This document shows, one piece after another, positions 1 through 6,398 of a stretch of DNA of 8,126 nt. Within the stretch, counting starts at the first letter, position 1. Every line of letters begins with the position of its first letter. Below the pieces are notes generated by a model. That model worked only from the letters and a program-made list of their open reading frames with translations. It was not told where the DNA came from and made no database searches. The position numbers and the translations under genes were made by a program. This DNA comes from Fibrobacter succinogenes. GTDB taxonomy: Bacteria > Fibrobacterota > Fibrobacteria > Fibrobacterales > CADBQJ01. The stretch spans positions 1-8,126 of the forward strand of contig CADBQJ010000251.1 of the NCBI GenBank assembly GCA_902796785.1, read 5' to 3'.

Positions 1-863
1 GACCATGCGCAATAGGAGTAGTGCTTCGCGCCGGTGCACTTGTAGAGTCCGCCGTTGAAGCTGTAGAGCTTGTCGGGGCCGTTGCTTTCGTATTCCAGCC
101 AGCTGGCCACGTCGTCCCAGGCGGTGTAGCCGTTGCAGGCTTCCTGCTGCGAGGCGGAGGAAACGGGCTTGGAGGAGGAAGAAGAGACCTGGACGGGCTT
201 GCTACCGCCCGGGAAGGTCACCTTTTCCACGCGGACGGAGTCGAGGTTTTCGCCTTCCCACGCTTCGACGACGTTGAGGTTGTAGGAGTCGGGGGAGCCG
301 TCCACCTGCACGGCGAGCGCGCAGTCGGCCCCTTCGGGCAGGAACCATTCGCCGGCCGCGAAGTCGTCGGCGCTCGGCTGCCAGCCGAGGACCATCGGCT
401 TGCCGGAGTAGCCGACGTAGCCGGTTTCGAACTTGAAGTAGTGGTTCGGCATCGGCGTCCGTTCGCACGCCGCCGCTTCTTCTTCGGACGAGGAGGTCGT
501 GCCTTCGTCGGAGCCTCCCGTTTCCGAGCTGCCGTTCGATTCGGAGGAACCCTCGTCGGAGGAGGAGTAGACCGGATCCTCGCCGAAGGGACGTCCTTCC
601 GCGGCGCCGGTCTTGCAGTAGTGGCGGGCGAGGCCGACGGAGTCGAGTTCGCCTTCGGCGCTCTTGGGGAAGGCGAGCTGCAGGTCGTCGTTGAGCTCGT
701 AGTAGCCCGTCGCCGAGAAGTTCTCGGGCAGGGGGAAGATGGGATCGCTGTCGCAGTCCGGGGCCTTGGGGCCGTGGCCGGAGTCCGAGCAGCCCATCGC
801 GGCGGCAATGCAGACGGCCGAGGCGGCCGCGCCGATCGTTCCGATTTCGAAAATCCGTTTCAT
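1..863 (-). CDS. Secreted lipoprotein with Ser-rich linkers and a possible carbohydrate-binding C-terminus (3' end cut by the window)
   Basis: The frame is open from ATG at 863 to the left edge, giving 287 codons with no stop, so the C-terminus is missing. The N-terminus MKRIFEIG begins a signal peptide that ends in AAMGC, so Cys25 is the likely lipidated residue; the lipobox is weak, with Ala at -3. Three Cys-containing modules follow (about 30-98, 131-218 and 243 onward). They are separated by a Ser/Glu/Gly-rich linker (about 99-130) and a short Ser/Lys/Pro linker (about 224-239). The last module (W249, Y258, then LYSFNGGLYKC and a later Cys-Ala-Trp) resembles the aromatic pattern of CBM5/12 chitin- or cellulose-binding domains, but this is a by-eye likeness only. 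Ser-rich linkers of this kind are common in surface and secreted proteins of Fibrobacter. A short purine-rich stretch, GGGGAAG, ends 2 nt before the ATG and may be the ribosome binding site. The function is unknown; a surface-attached role in polysaccharide contact is inferred. Confidence 0.82.
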   Translation of the reverse strand, partial: MKRIFEIGTIGAAASAVCIAAAMGCSDSGHGPKAPDCDSDPIFPLPENFSATGYYELNDDLQLAFPKSAEGELDSVGLARHYCKTGAAEGRPFGEDPVYSSSDEGSSESNGSSETGGSDEGTTSSSEEEAAACERTPMPNHYFKFETGYVGYSGKPMVLGWQPSADDFAAGEWFLPEGADCALAVQVDGSPDSYNLNVVEAWEGENLDSVRVEKVTFPGGSKPVQVSSSSSKPVSSASQQEACNGYTAWDDVASWLEYESNGPDKLYSFNGGLYKCTGAKHYSYCAW

Positions 864-951
864 CGCTTCCCCGTCGGGATTTGTTCCGTTCGCCCCTAAA
901 AATTCATTCTTCGCGGCCCTGCCGCCGGTTAAATGTCGCTTTACGCGCCAT

Positions 952-985
952 GCGTGGACACGGTTGTGGCCAGTTGTATCCACGC
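952..985 (-). promoter_or_regulatory. Inverted repeat upstream of the lipoprotein gene (possible operator)
   Basis: On the plus strand GCGTGGACAC (952-961) and GTATCCACGC (976-985) form 10-base arms that match at 9 of 10 positions across a 14-base spacer. The spacer contains the palindrome TGGCCA. The repeat lies about 90-120 bases upstream of the lipoprotein start and is not followed by a U-run, so a protein-binding operator is more likely than a terminator. Clear -35 and -10 boxes cannot be assigned. The regulator is unknown. Confidence 0.35.
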
Positions 986-1021
986 TGTAAACACGCGGCC
1001 GGGGGCGGCCCGAAGAGCGGA

Positions 1022-1047
1022 AAGAGGCGGCCCGGAGGCCGCCTCTT
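1022..1047 (-). terminator. Intrinsic terminator of the symporter gene
   Basis: AAGAGGCGGCC and GGCCGCCTCTT form a perfect 11-bp stem around a four-base loop. In the minus-strand transcript the loop reads UCCG closed by C-G, a UNCG-type tetraloop. It lies 23 bases past the symporter stop codon. The downstream U-run is short and interrupted (TCTTTCC), but the stem is very stable. The symmetry means it could also work on the other strand. Confidence 0.8.
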
Positions 1048-1070
1048 CGCGTGACGGAATCCCGTTCCGG

Positions 1071-3527
1071 CTATTCGGCGCGCTTGGCGTCGACCTGGCT
1101 GGCGGGATCGTACTTGTTGGCCTGGCGCAGGCCCCAGACCAGGAAGACCATGGAGGCGATGCCCAGCAGCAGCACCACGACGCTCTTGGCGATTTCCAGG
1201 CGGACCAGGAAGCCGAGGCCGAACATGATGCCGTAGACCGAGAAGGTGCCCACGAGCCACAGCAGCACGCCGAACTTGATCGAGCGCTGCTTGTTGCCGT
1301 TCTTGTTCATGCCCTTCCACCAGCCCATGGGTTCGACCTTTTCGGCGAACTTGGTCAGGATCTCCTGCGGGACGGGCTTGGTCGCGAAGGTGGCGACGAT
1401 GGCCGCGATGCCGCTGAAGAGGCTCACGAAGCAGATGTTGTGGATCGGCACGGCGGTGTAGCCGTCGACGAAGTTGCCCATGATCATGGCGCTCAGCTGG
1501 CTGTCGAGCAGCGCCAGGTTGACGAAGGCCACGATGACGCCCACGACCATCCCGACGATTTCGGTCCAGGCGTTCGAACGCCACCAGAGCCAGCGCATGA
1601 TGTGGGGAAGGCCCATGCCGGCCATCATGCCGCCCCAGAGTTCCCACATGAAGCCGATGTTGTCCACCTGGTTGGCGATGAACACGGCGATGATGGTCAT
1701 CAGGACGATGTTGACGCGGGAGACCACCACCAGGCGCTTCTGCGAGGCCTTGGGGTCGATCAGGCGGTAGTAGAAGTCGTTGGTGAGGTAGCTGGCGCCC
1801 CAGTTGATCTGCGAGGCGACCGTGCTCATGAAGGCGGCCATCAGCGAGGCGAGCGCCAGGCCGAGGAAGCCGGGTCCCATCAGCGTGGCGATCATCAGCG
1901 GGTAGGCCATTTCGCGGTCTTCCTTGTAGACGGTCAGCTGGGGATAGGAGGCGCCTTCGGCCTCTTCGTAGCGTTCGATCTTCGCGGCGAGCGCGGCGAA
2001 GCCGTCGGCGGCGGGCGCTTCGGCGGCTTCGGCGGCGGGGGCCTCGACCGGGGCGGCTTCGGCGGGAGCCGCTTCGGGAGCGGCGGCCTCGGCGGCGGGC
2101 GCTTCGGCGGGGGCCTTGTCCACGCGCTTCAGCGAGGCGAAGCCGGGGATGGCGCATTCGCCGCCGGCGATGCAGGCCTTGGCGGCGGGCGAGCACTGCG
2201 CCTCGTCCTTCAGGCAGGCGTTCAGCGCGGGCACCGTGGTGGAGAGGGGATAGAGCCCGTCGGCTTCGAGCGAGCCCGAGACGGGCATCAGCATTTCGAA
2301 GCCGCGGATCTTGCACTGCGCGGGGTTGTCGAAGCAGAGCTTGACGTTGTCGGCGTTGACCACGCCGCGTTCGTTGCCGGCCATCGCCACGCCGGGGATG
2401 ACCATCTCCTCGCACTGGGCGTTTTTGCACTGCGTCACCTGGCGGGCCAGGAGGTCGTAGTCGTGGCGGGGGAAGATGACCAGGGCGGCCAGGCCCGCGA
2501 CGACCCAGGGCCAGTGGCGGAGGCAGAAGTTCAGCAGGGTGTAGAGGTAGGAGCCGTTTTCGGCGTCGGAGGGGGTGCGGCCGGTGTTCAGGCGCTGCGC
2601 GGTGTAGCCGGAGCCGTCGATGGCGCCGTTGGTCCACCAGAGCACGCCGATGGTCAGCACGAAGGCGCTGAAGGGCATCAGGGCCGAGGCGGCGTCGAAC
2701 GAGGGGATGAAGGAGCTGACCGCTTCCCACGAGAGGAACGACTTGCCGGCCAGGTCGGTGGCGGCCGCGGTCGTGGCGGAGTCGGCGGGGTAGAGGCCCT
2801 TCAGCTTCGCCCAGAGGTCGCCGAGGCCGTCGACGTACTGGTTGTTGATCGCCACCCAGGCGATCAGGTAGGCGCAGAAGAGCGCGAGGCCGAACTGGAA
2901 GAAGTCGGTGATCATGACGGCCTTCAGGCCGCCGATCGTCACGTAGGCCACCACGACGGCCACCAGGATCACGACGGTGATGGTGTTGTCGAGGTCCTTG
3001 AGGATGAGGAAGCTCGGGATGTTCGAGTTCAGCCAGGCGTAGGCGTCGGCCGGGAGGATGTCGCCCCACTTGATGATGGGCTTGACGATCTTGCGCATGG
3101 CGGCGAAGACCCAGCCGAGGGTGACGATGTTGACCAGCAGGGCGTTGATGGCGGCCTTGGTCGTGCGCAGCACCAGCGCGGGCTTGCCGCCGTAGCGCAG
3201 CTCGGTGAGCTCCACGTCGGTCACCACGCCGGAGGTGCGCCACTTGCGGGCGAAGAAGACCGTCAGGGCCACCTGGCCGATGACGCCGCCCCACCAGAAC
3301 CAGTTCCCCGCGATCCCGTAGGTGGAGACCCAGCCGGAGATGACCAGGGGGGTGTCGGCCGCGAAGGTGGTCGCCACGAGCGAGACCCCGATCAGCCACC
3401 ACGACATGCCGCGTCCGGCGGAGAAGAAGCCTTCCATGCTGGTGGAGGCGGTGCCGCGGACGAAGAATCCGACGCCGAAGAGGAAGACGAAGTAGGCGAG
3501 GATGATGATCCAGTCGATCGGTGTCAT
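1071..3527 (-). CDS. Sodium:solute symporter (SSS family) with a large Cys-rich extracytoplasmic insert
   Basis: This inner-membrane protein of 818 residues should use the Na+ gradient to import a solute that cannot be named from sequence. N-terminal spans (about 5-23, 43-62, 75-93, 118-145, 175-197, 205-228, 275-297, 326-352) are followed by an insert (about 353-540). The core then resumes with the family-typical stretch GPGFLGLALASLMAAFMST (551-569), SQIN (572-575) and a TNDFYYR segment (582-588), ending with more C-terminal spans. Typical SSS proteins are about 450-600 residues; the insert explains most of the excess. The ATG at 3527 is supported by AAGGA 9 bases upstream and by the usual SSS start, a short N-terminus running straight into helix 1. 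The gene appears to stand alone: mnmG ends 121 bases upstream and a strong terminator follows. Family assignment is firm; substrate is unknown. Confidence 0.93.
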   Translation of the reverse strand: MTPIDWIIILAYFVFLFGVGFFVRGTASTSMEGFFSAGRGMSWWLIGVSLVATTFAADTPLVISGWVSTYGIAGNWFWWGGVIGQVALTVFFARKWRTSGVVTDVELTELRYGGKPALVLRTTKAAINALLVNIVTLGWVFAAMRKIVKPIIKWGDILPADAYAWLNSNIPSFLILKDLDNTITVVILVAVVVAYVTIGGLKAVMITDFFQFGLALFCAYLIAWVAINNQYVDGLGDLWAKLKGLYPADSATTAAATDLAGKSFLSWEAVSSFIPSFDAASALMPFSAFVLTIGVLWWTNGAIDGSGYTAQRLNTGRTPSDAENGSYLYTLLNFCLRHWPWVVAGLAALVIFPRHDYDLLARQVTQCKNAQCEEMVIPGVAMAGNERGVVNADNVKLCFDNPAQCKIRGFEMLMPVSGSLEADGLYPLSTTVPALNACLKDEAQCSPAAKACIAGGECAIPGFASLKRVDKAPAEAPAAEAAAPEAAPAEAAPVEAPAAEAAEAPAADGFAALAAKIERYEEAEGASYPQLTVYKEDREMAYPLMIATLMGPGFLGLALASLMAAFMSTVASQINWGASYLTNDFYYRLIDPKASQKRLVVVSRVNIVLMTIIAVFIANQVDNIGFMWELWGGMMAGMGLPHIMRWLWWRSNAWTEIVGMVVGVIVAFVNLALLDSQLSAMIMGNFVDGYTAVPIHNICFVSLFSGIAAIVATFATKPVPQEILTKFAEKVEPMGWWKGMNKNGNKQRSIKFGVLLWLVGTFSVYGIMFGLGFLVRLEIAKSVVVLLLGIASMVFLVWGLRQANKYDPASQVDAKRAE
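2007..2114 (-). repeat. Low-complexity Ala/Glu/Pro coding repeat inside the symporter
   Basis: Residues about 472-507 are almost only Ala, Glu and Pro (plus one Val), with the unit EAPAAEAA recurring in varied form. In DNA this is an imperfect array of gcttcggcgg-like units. It probably forms a flexible spacer between the cysteine-rich insert and the next membrane helix. Such arrays can change length by slippage in steps of three bases. Confidence 0.8.
2154..2429 (-). other. Cysteine-pair repeat domain inserted in the symporter (residues about 367-458)
   Basis: Eight cysteines fall in four pairs spaced by four to six residues: CKNAQC (367/372), CFDNPAQC (398/405), CLKDEAQC (438/445) and CIAGGEC (452/458). 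Three pairs end in AQC, and three are followed by a short I-P/R-G-F/V motif (IPGV, IRGF, IPGF). This suggests a degenerate internal duplication. By comparison with the known SSS topology, the loop after the eighth N-terminal span faces outward, where disulfides can form. It contains no CxxCH haem site. I recognise no named domain. Confidence 0.6.
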
Positions 3528-3536
3528 TCTGTTCTT

Positions 3537-3541
3537 TCCTT
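3537..3541 (-). promoter_or_regulatory. Ribosome binding site of the symporter gene
   Basis: The minus strand reads AAGGAAAGAACAGA immediately before the ATG at 3527. AAGGA lies 9 bases from the start, which fits a Shine-Dalgarno site and supports this start codon. Confidence 0.6.
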
Positions 3542-3583
3542 GCTGGTGAAACGGACCCCGGAAACGGGGGAGGATTGCTCGAA

Positions 3584-3593
3584 AGATAATTAC
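3584..3593 (-). promoter_or_regulatory. Possible -10 region of the symporter promoter
   Basis: The only A/T-rich patch in the 121-base gap between mnmG and the symporter reads GTAATTATCT on the minus strand, about 60 bases before the start codon. No convincing -35 box is seen at the usual distance. A small hairpin (CCCCG/CGGGG, 3556-3569) lies in the predicted leader. This is weak evidence based on composition and position. Confidence 0.25.
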
Positions 3594-3601
3594 TGGGATC
3601 C

Positions 3602-3623
3602 CCCGGCCGAGCCGAAAGCCGGG
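3602..3623 (-). terminator. Possible weak terminator after mnmG
   Basis: CCCGGC and GCCGGG form a 6-bp G+C-only stem with a 10-base loop, starting 25 bases past the mnmG stop. No U-run follows in the minus-strand transcript; instead GGGATCCC comes next. It may end or slow transcription before the symporter, but it is much weaker than the other two terminators in the window. Confidence 0.3.
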
Positions 3624-3648
3624 CCAAAATCACCCTTTTCGCGGAGAA

Positions 3649-5511
3649 TCAGGCGCGGGGTCGCCGGTGGAGAAGCTCGTAGAGGAGCGCCGAGGCGTCG
3701 GCCTCGCGGACCCCCGCCACGCGCCGCGCCTGCCCCAGGGTCGCGGGGCGGGCCTTCGACAGGGCCTGCCGGGCCTCGATCGAGAGGGTGACGAGCCCGG
3801 AATAGTCCAGATCGTCCGGAATCGCCAGGTTTTCGTGGCGTTCCTGCCGCTCCACGGCCCGCTGCTCGCGGTCGCGGAAGCCCCTGTAGAGCTCGTCGGC
3901 CCAGAGCTCGCACTTTTCCTGCGCGGTCAGCTCCACGCCGGCGTCCGCCCGCTTCAGGAGGGTCTCCAGGGGCGGGTTGCCGCGCCGGACCAGCTCCATG
4001 CACCTGCACGGGCGCGGAATCGGGGCTTCGCCGAGCGCGGCCAGTTCGGGGTTGATCTCCGCGGGCGTCACCGAGGCGGCGCGCAGGGCCTCCCGGACGG
4101 TCCGGAGCCGGCCGCGCGAGGCGAGGAACCGCTCGCGCTGCTCGTCGCCCACCAGCCCGAGCCCGGCCCCCAGCTCCAGGAGGCGGGCCTCCACGTTGTC
4201 CTGCCGGAGCAGCAGGCGGTATTCGGCGCGGCTCGTGAACATCCGGTAGGGTTCGTCGATCTCGATCGAGGTGAGGTCGTCGACCATCACCCCCGCGTAG
4301 GCCTGGTCGCGTCGCAGGAGAAGCGGTTCGCGGCCCAGGAGCTTCAGCCCGGCGTTCGCGCCCGCGAGCAGCCCCTGCGCGGCGGCCTCCTCGTAGCCCG
4401 AGGTGCCGTTGACCTGCCCCGCGAACCAGAGCCCGGGGACCGCCTTGGCCTCCAGCGTGGGCTTCAGCTGCGTGGCGCGGACCGAGTCGTACTCCACGGC
4501 GTATCCGAACCGCAGGATCTCGGCGTCGCGGAAGCCCGGGAGCGTGCGCATCGCCTCCTCCTGGACCTCGGCCGGCAGCGAGGAGCTGAAGCCGTTGACG
4601 TAGGACCTCCCGCAGTCGGCCCCCTCCGGCTCCACGAAGAGCTGGTGCGAGGTCCGGTCGGGGAAGCGGTTCACCTTGTCCTCGACGCTGGGGCAGTAGC
4701 GCGGCCCGAGCCCCTTGATGACGCCGGTGAAGAGGGGCGAGCGGTCGAAGCCGGAGCGGAGGATTTCGTGCGTGCGCTCGTTCGTGCGGATGATGTGGCA
4801 CGGGACGTCGTTGCGCAGCTCGAAGTCGGTCGACGAGGAGAAGGGGAAGGGCCGCTCGTCGCCGTCCTGGCGCGTCATTTGCGAAAAGTCGAGCGAGGAG
4901 CTCCGCACCCGCATGGGGGTGCCGGTCTTCAGGCGGCGCAGCGCCAGGCCGTGGCGCGCGATCGCCTTCGAGAGGGAGTCCGCGGCGCGCTCGCCGACGC
5001 GACCGCCCGGGGTCTTCTTCAGCCCCGTGTGCATGAGCGCCGCGAGGAAGGTGCCCGCGGTGATCACGAGCGCGCGGCAGCGGAGTTCGCGGTTTCCCGA
5101 AAGCGAGAGCGTGAACGTTCCGTCCTCGTTCCTTTCGAAGTCGAGGAGCTCGCCCTCGACGAGCGTCAGGTTCGGCTCCTTCCGGGCCGCCTCGCCGGCC
5201 AGCCGGGAGTAGAGGTCCATGTCGGCCTGGGCGCGCGGCCCCCAGACGGCCGGCCCCTTGGAGGAGTTGAGCATGCGGAACTGGATTCCCGCGCGGTCGA
5301 TCAGACGGCCCATCATGCCGCCCAGCGCGTCGATTTCGCGCACCAGCTGTCCCTTGGCCACGCCGCCCACGGCGGGGTTGCACGACATGCGCCCCACGGC
5401 GCCGAGGTCGAAGGAGAGAAGCGCGCTGGAGAGGCCGAGCCGGGCCGCGGCGAAGGAGGATTCGATGCCCGCGTGGCCCGCGCCCACGGTCACCACGTCG
5501 AACGAGGTCAT
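3649..5511 (-). CDS. mnmG: tRNA uridine-5-carboxymethylaminomethyl(34) synthesis enzyme MnmG (GidA)
   Basis: MnmG is an FAD enzyme that works with the GTPase MnmE to modify the wobble uridine (U34) of several tRNAs, which keeps decoding accurate. The 620-residue length is normal for the family. Visible hallmarks are the FAD-binding GAGHAG (10-15), MSCNPAVGGVAKG (42-54) with the conserved Cys44, the GIQFRMLNSSKGPAV block (75-89), and YCPSVEDKV (272-280) with the second conserved Cys273. LWFAGQVNGTSGYEEAAAQG (361-380), EPYRMFTSRAEYRLLLR (420-436) and a C-terminal helical domain (about 565-620) that in known members contacts MnmE and tRNA complete the set. The ATG at 5511 is chosen because MTSFDVVTVGAG starts the Rossmann fold directly and overlaps the upstream stop as ATGA, implying translational coupling. 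No mnmE is visible here. Confidence 0.97.
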   Translation of the reverse strand: MTSFDVVTVGAGHAGIESSFAAARLGLSSALLSFDLGAVGRMSCNPAVGGVAKGQLVREIDALGGMMGRLIDRAGIQFRMLNSSKGPAVWGPRAQADMDLYSRLAGEAARKEPNLTLVEGELLDFERNEDGTFTLSLSGNRELRCRALVITAGTFLAALMHTGLKKTPGGRVGERAADSLSKAIARHGLALRRLKTGTPMRVRSSSLDFSQMTRQDGDERPFPFSSSTDFELRNDVPCHIIRTNERTHEILRSGFDRSPLFTGVIKGLGPRYCPSVEDKVNRFPDRTSHQLFVEPEGADCGRSYVNGFSSSLPAEVQEEAMRTLPGFRDAEILRFGYAVEYDSVRATQLKPTLEAKAVPGLWFAGQVNGTSGYEEAAAQGLLAGANAGLKLLGREPLLLRRDQAYAGVMVDDLTSIEIDEPYRMFTSRAEYRLLLRQDNVEARLLELGAGLGLVGDEQRERFLASRGRLRTVREALRAASVTPAEINPELAALGEAPIPRPCRCMELVRRGNPPLETLLKRADAGVELTAQEKCELWADELYRGFRDREQRAVERQERHENLAIPDDLDYSGLVTLSIEARQALSKARPATLGQARRVAGVREADASALLYELLHRRPRA

Positions 5512-6215
5512 CTGGAGCCGTCGTTCCGGCGGAAGAGGTCCCAGATCCAGACGTCGCGTCCCCTGAAGGCGAGCCAGGCGGTCGGCGCCAGCAGGATCAG
5601 GTCGCGGACCAGGCTGACCCAGGCCTCGGTCTTGTCCATGGCCCCCTCGAGCTCGAAGCAGCCGCAGGTGATGCCCAGGTCGCGGATCACGGCCTGCGCC
5701 AGGGCGACGATGAACGAGACGAACATCAGGAGGACCAGGCGCGCGTTCCAGCGGGTCTTCGGGCCGACGACCAGCAGGACGCCGACGAGGAACTCGACGG
5801 GCGGGAGCCAGAGCGCCCAGAGGTTGACCAGCGGCTGCGGCAGGAAGAGGTACTGCGCCACGAGCCGCGCGAAGAGCCGCGGGTCCTGGATCTTGAAGAT
5901 GCTGGCGAAGACGAACATCAGCCCCAGCCCGACGCGGCAGGCGAGGTTCATGTAGCGCGTCGCCCATTCCCGGCGCGCGAAGAAGGCGGGGATCCAGACG
6001 AGGAAGGCCAGGAGGTACTCCAGCAGCGCGGCGAAGTGGGCCTTGAACCGGAAGGTCTCGCTGTGCGAGGCCAGCGTGAGGTTGCGCAGGGCGGGGTAGT
6101 CGTAGAGCTCGGAGCGGAGGAGCTCCAGCGCGCCGACGCAGCAGAGCAGCGCCGAAAGGCCGCAGAGAAGGACGACCGCGGCGGTCCGCAGCCGGTTTTC
6201 CGTCCGTTCGGTCAT
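5508..6215 (-). CDS. DoxX/MauE-like redox-associated membrane protein
   Basis: The product is an inner-membrane protein of 235 residues with about six hydrophobic spans (near 12-32, 60-79, 92-108, 130-150, 158-176, 201-217). The C-terminal two thirds match the MauE/DoxX pattern. GLGLMFVFASIFKIQDP (97-111) is followed by QYLFLP (121-126), LPPVEFLVGVLLVVG (137-151) and IRDLGITCGCFE (177-188), with Cys184 and Cys186 in the typical CGCF motif. MauE members are linked to redox or disulfide steps outside the cytoplasm during methylamine dehydrogenase maturation. No mau genes are seen here, so only a general redox role is inferred. The N-terminal 90 residues, including Cys25-Cys26, are less typical. 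The start at 6215 overlaps the previous stop (ATGA) and has GGAG 8 bases upstream; its stop overlaps the mnmG start in the same way. Confidence 0.82.
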   Translation of the reverse strand: MTERTENRLRTAAVVLLCGLSALLCCVGALELLRSELYDYPALRNLTLASHSETFRFKAHFAALLEYLLAFLVWIPAFFARREWATRYMNLACRVGLGLMFVFASIFKIQDPRLFARLVAQYLFLPQPLVNLWALWLPPVEFLVGVLLVVGPKTRWNARLVLLMFVSFIVALAQAVIRDLGITCGCFELEGAMDKTEAWVSLVRDLILLAPTAWLAFRGRDVWIWDLFRRNDGSR

Positions 6216-6376
6216 TTTTCGGGCTCCGGCAGCGTTTCCTGCCCGGCGAAGAGCCCCATGCGGCCCTCCTCCTCGGTGCGGGAGAAGTTGTTGACTAGCC
6301 CGACGAGCAGGGTCAGGAGGAGAATCGCCCCGTAGTAGAGCGCCGCGCGGCGGAAGTTTCCGGTCGGGAGTTTCAT
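6212..6376 (-). CDS. Small single-span membrane protein (54 residues), unknown function
   Basis: ATG at 6376 opens a 54-residue frame: a short basic N-terminus (MKLPTGNFRRAALYY), one hydrophobic helix (about 12-28), then a charged tail with TEEEGR and a final LPEPEK. The charge pattern suggests that the N-terminus stays in the cytoplasm. Its TGA overlaps the start of the DoxX/MauE-like gene as ATGA, and it begins 22 bases after the stop of the alarmone synthetase gene. No clear Shine-Dalgarno site is seen before it. The tight coupling on one side and a sensible membrane-protein layout support a real gene. I do not recognise a family. It could be a partner subunit of the DoxX-like protein or a small regulator. 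Confidence 0.68.
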   Translation of the reverse strand: MKLPTGNFRRAALYYGAILLLTLLVGLVNNFSRTEEEGRMGLFAGQETLPEPEK

Positions 6377-6398
6377 CGCGTCAAAAATAGCTTTTGCG

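Noticed and set aside
3595..3602. GGGATCCC palindrome downstream of mnmG
   Set aside because: An eight-base palindrome is too short to mean much in G+C-rich DNA; there is no second copy or context suggesting a binding site.
933..3791. A very long open frame (about 950 codons) on the plus strand opposite the symporter
   Set aside because: Its translation is rich in Gly, Asp, His and Glu with no domain, and it mirrors the codon pattern of the clear symporter gene. High G+C with G/C at third positions keeps antisense frames open.
3667..5955. A long open plus-strand frame (about 760 codons) opposite mnmG and the DoxX-like gene
   Set aside because: It spans two unambiguous genes antisense, has an Arg/Gly/His-biased composition and no recognisable motif; it is a G+C shadow.
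5512..5967. An in-frame extension of mnmG upstream to 5967 (about 150 extra residues)
   Set aside because: The extension overlaps the DoxX/MauE-like gene in another frame and has Arg/Pro/Ala-rich shadow composition; the Rossmann fold starts at 5511, where an ATGA overlap gives a natural start.
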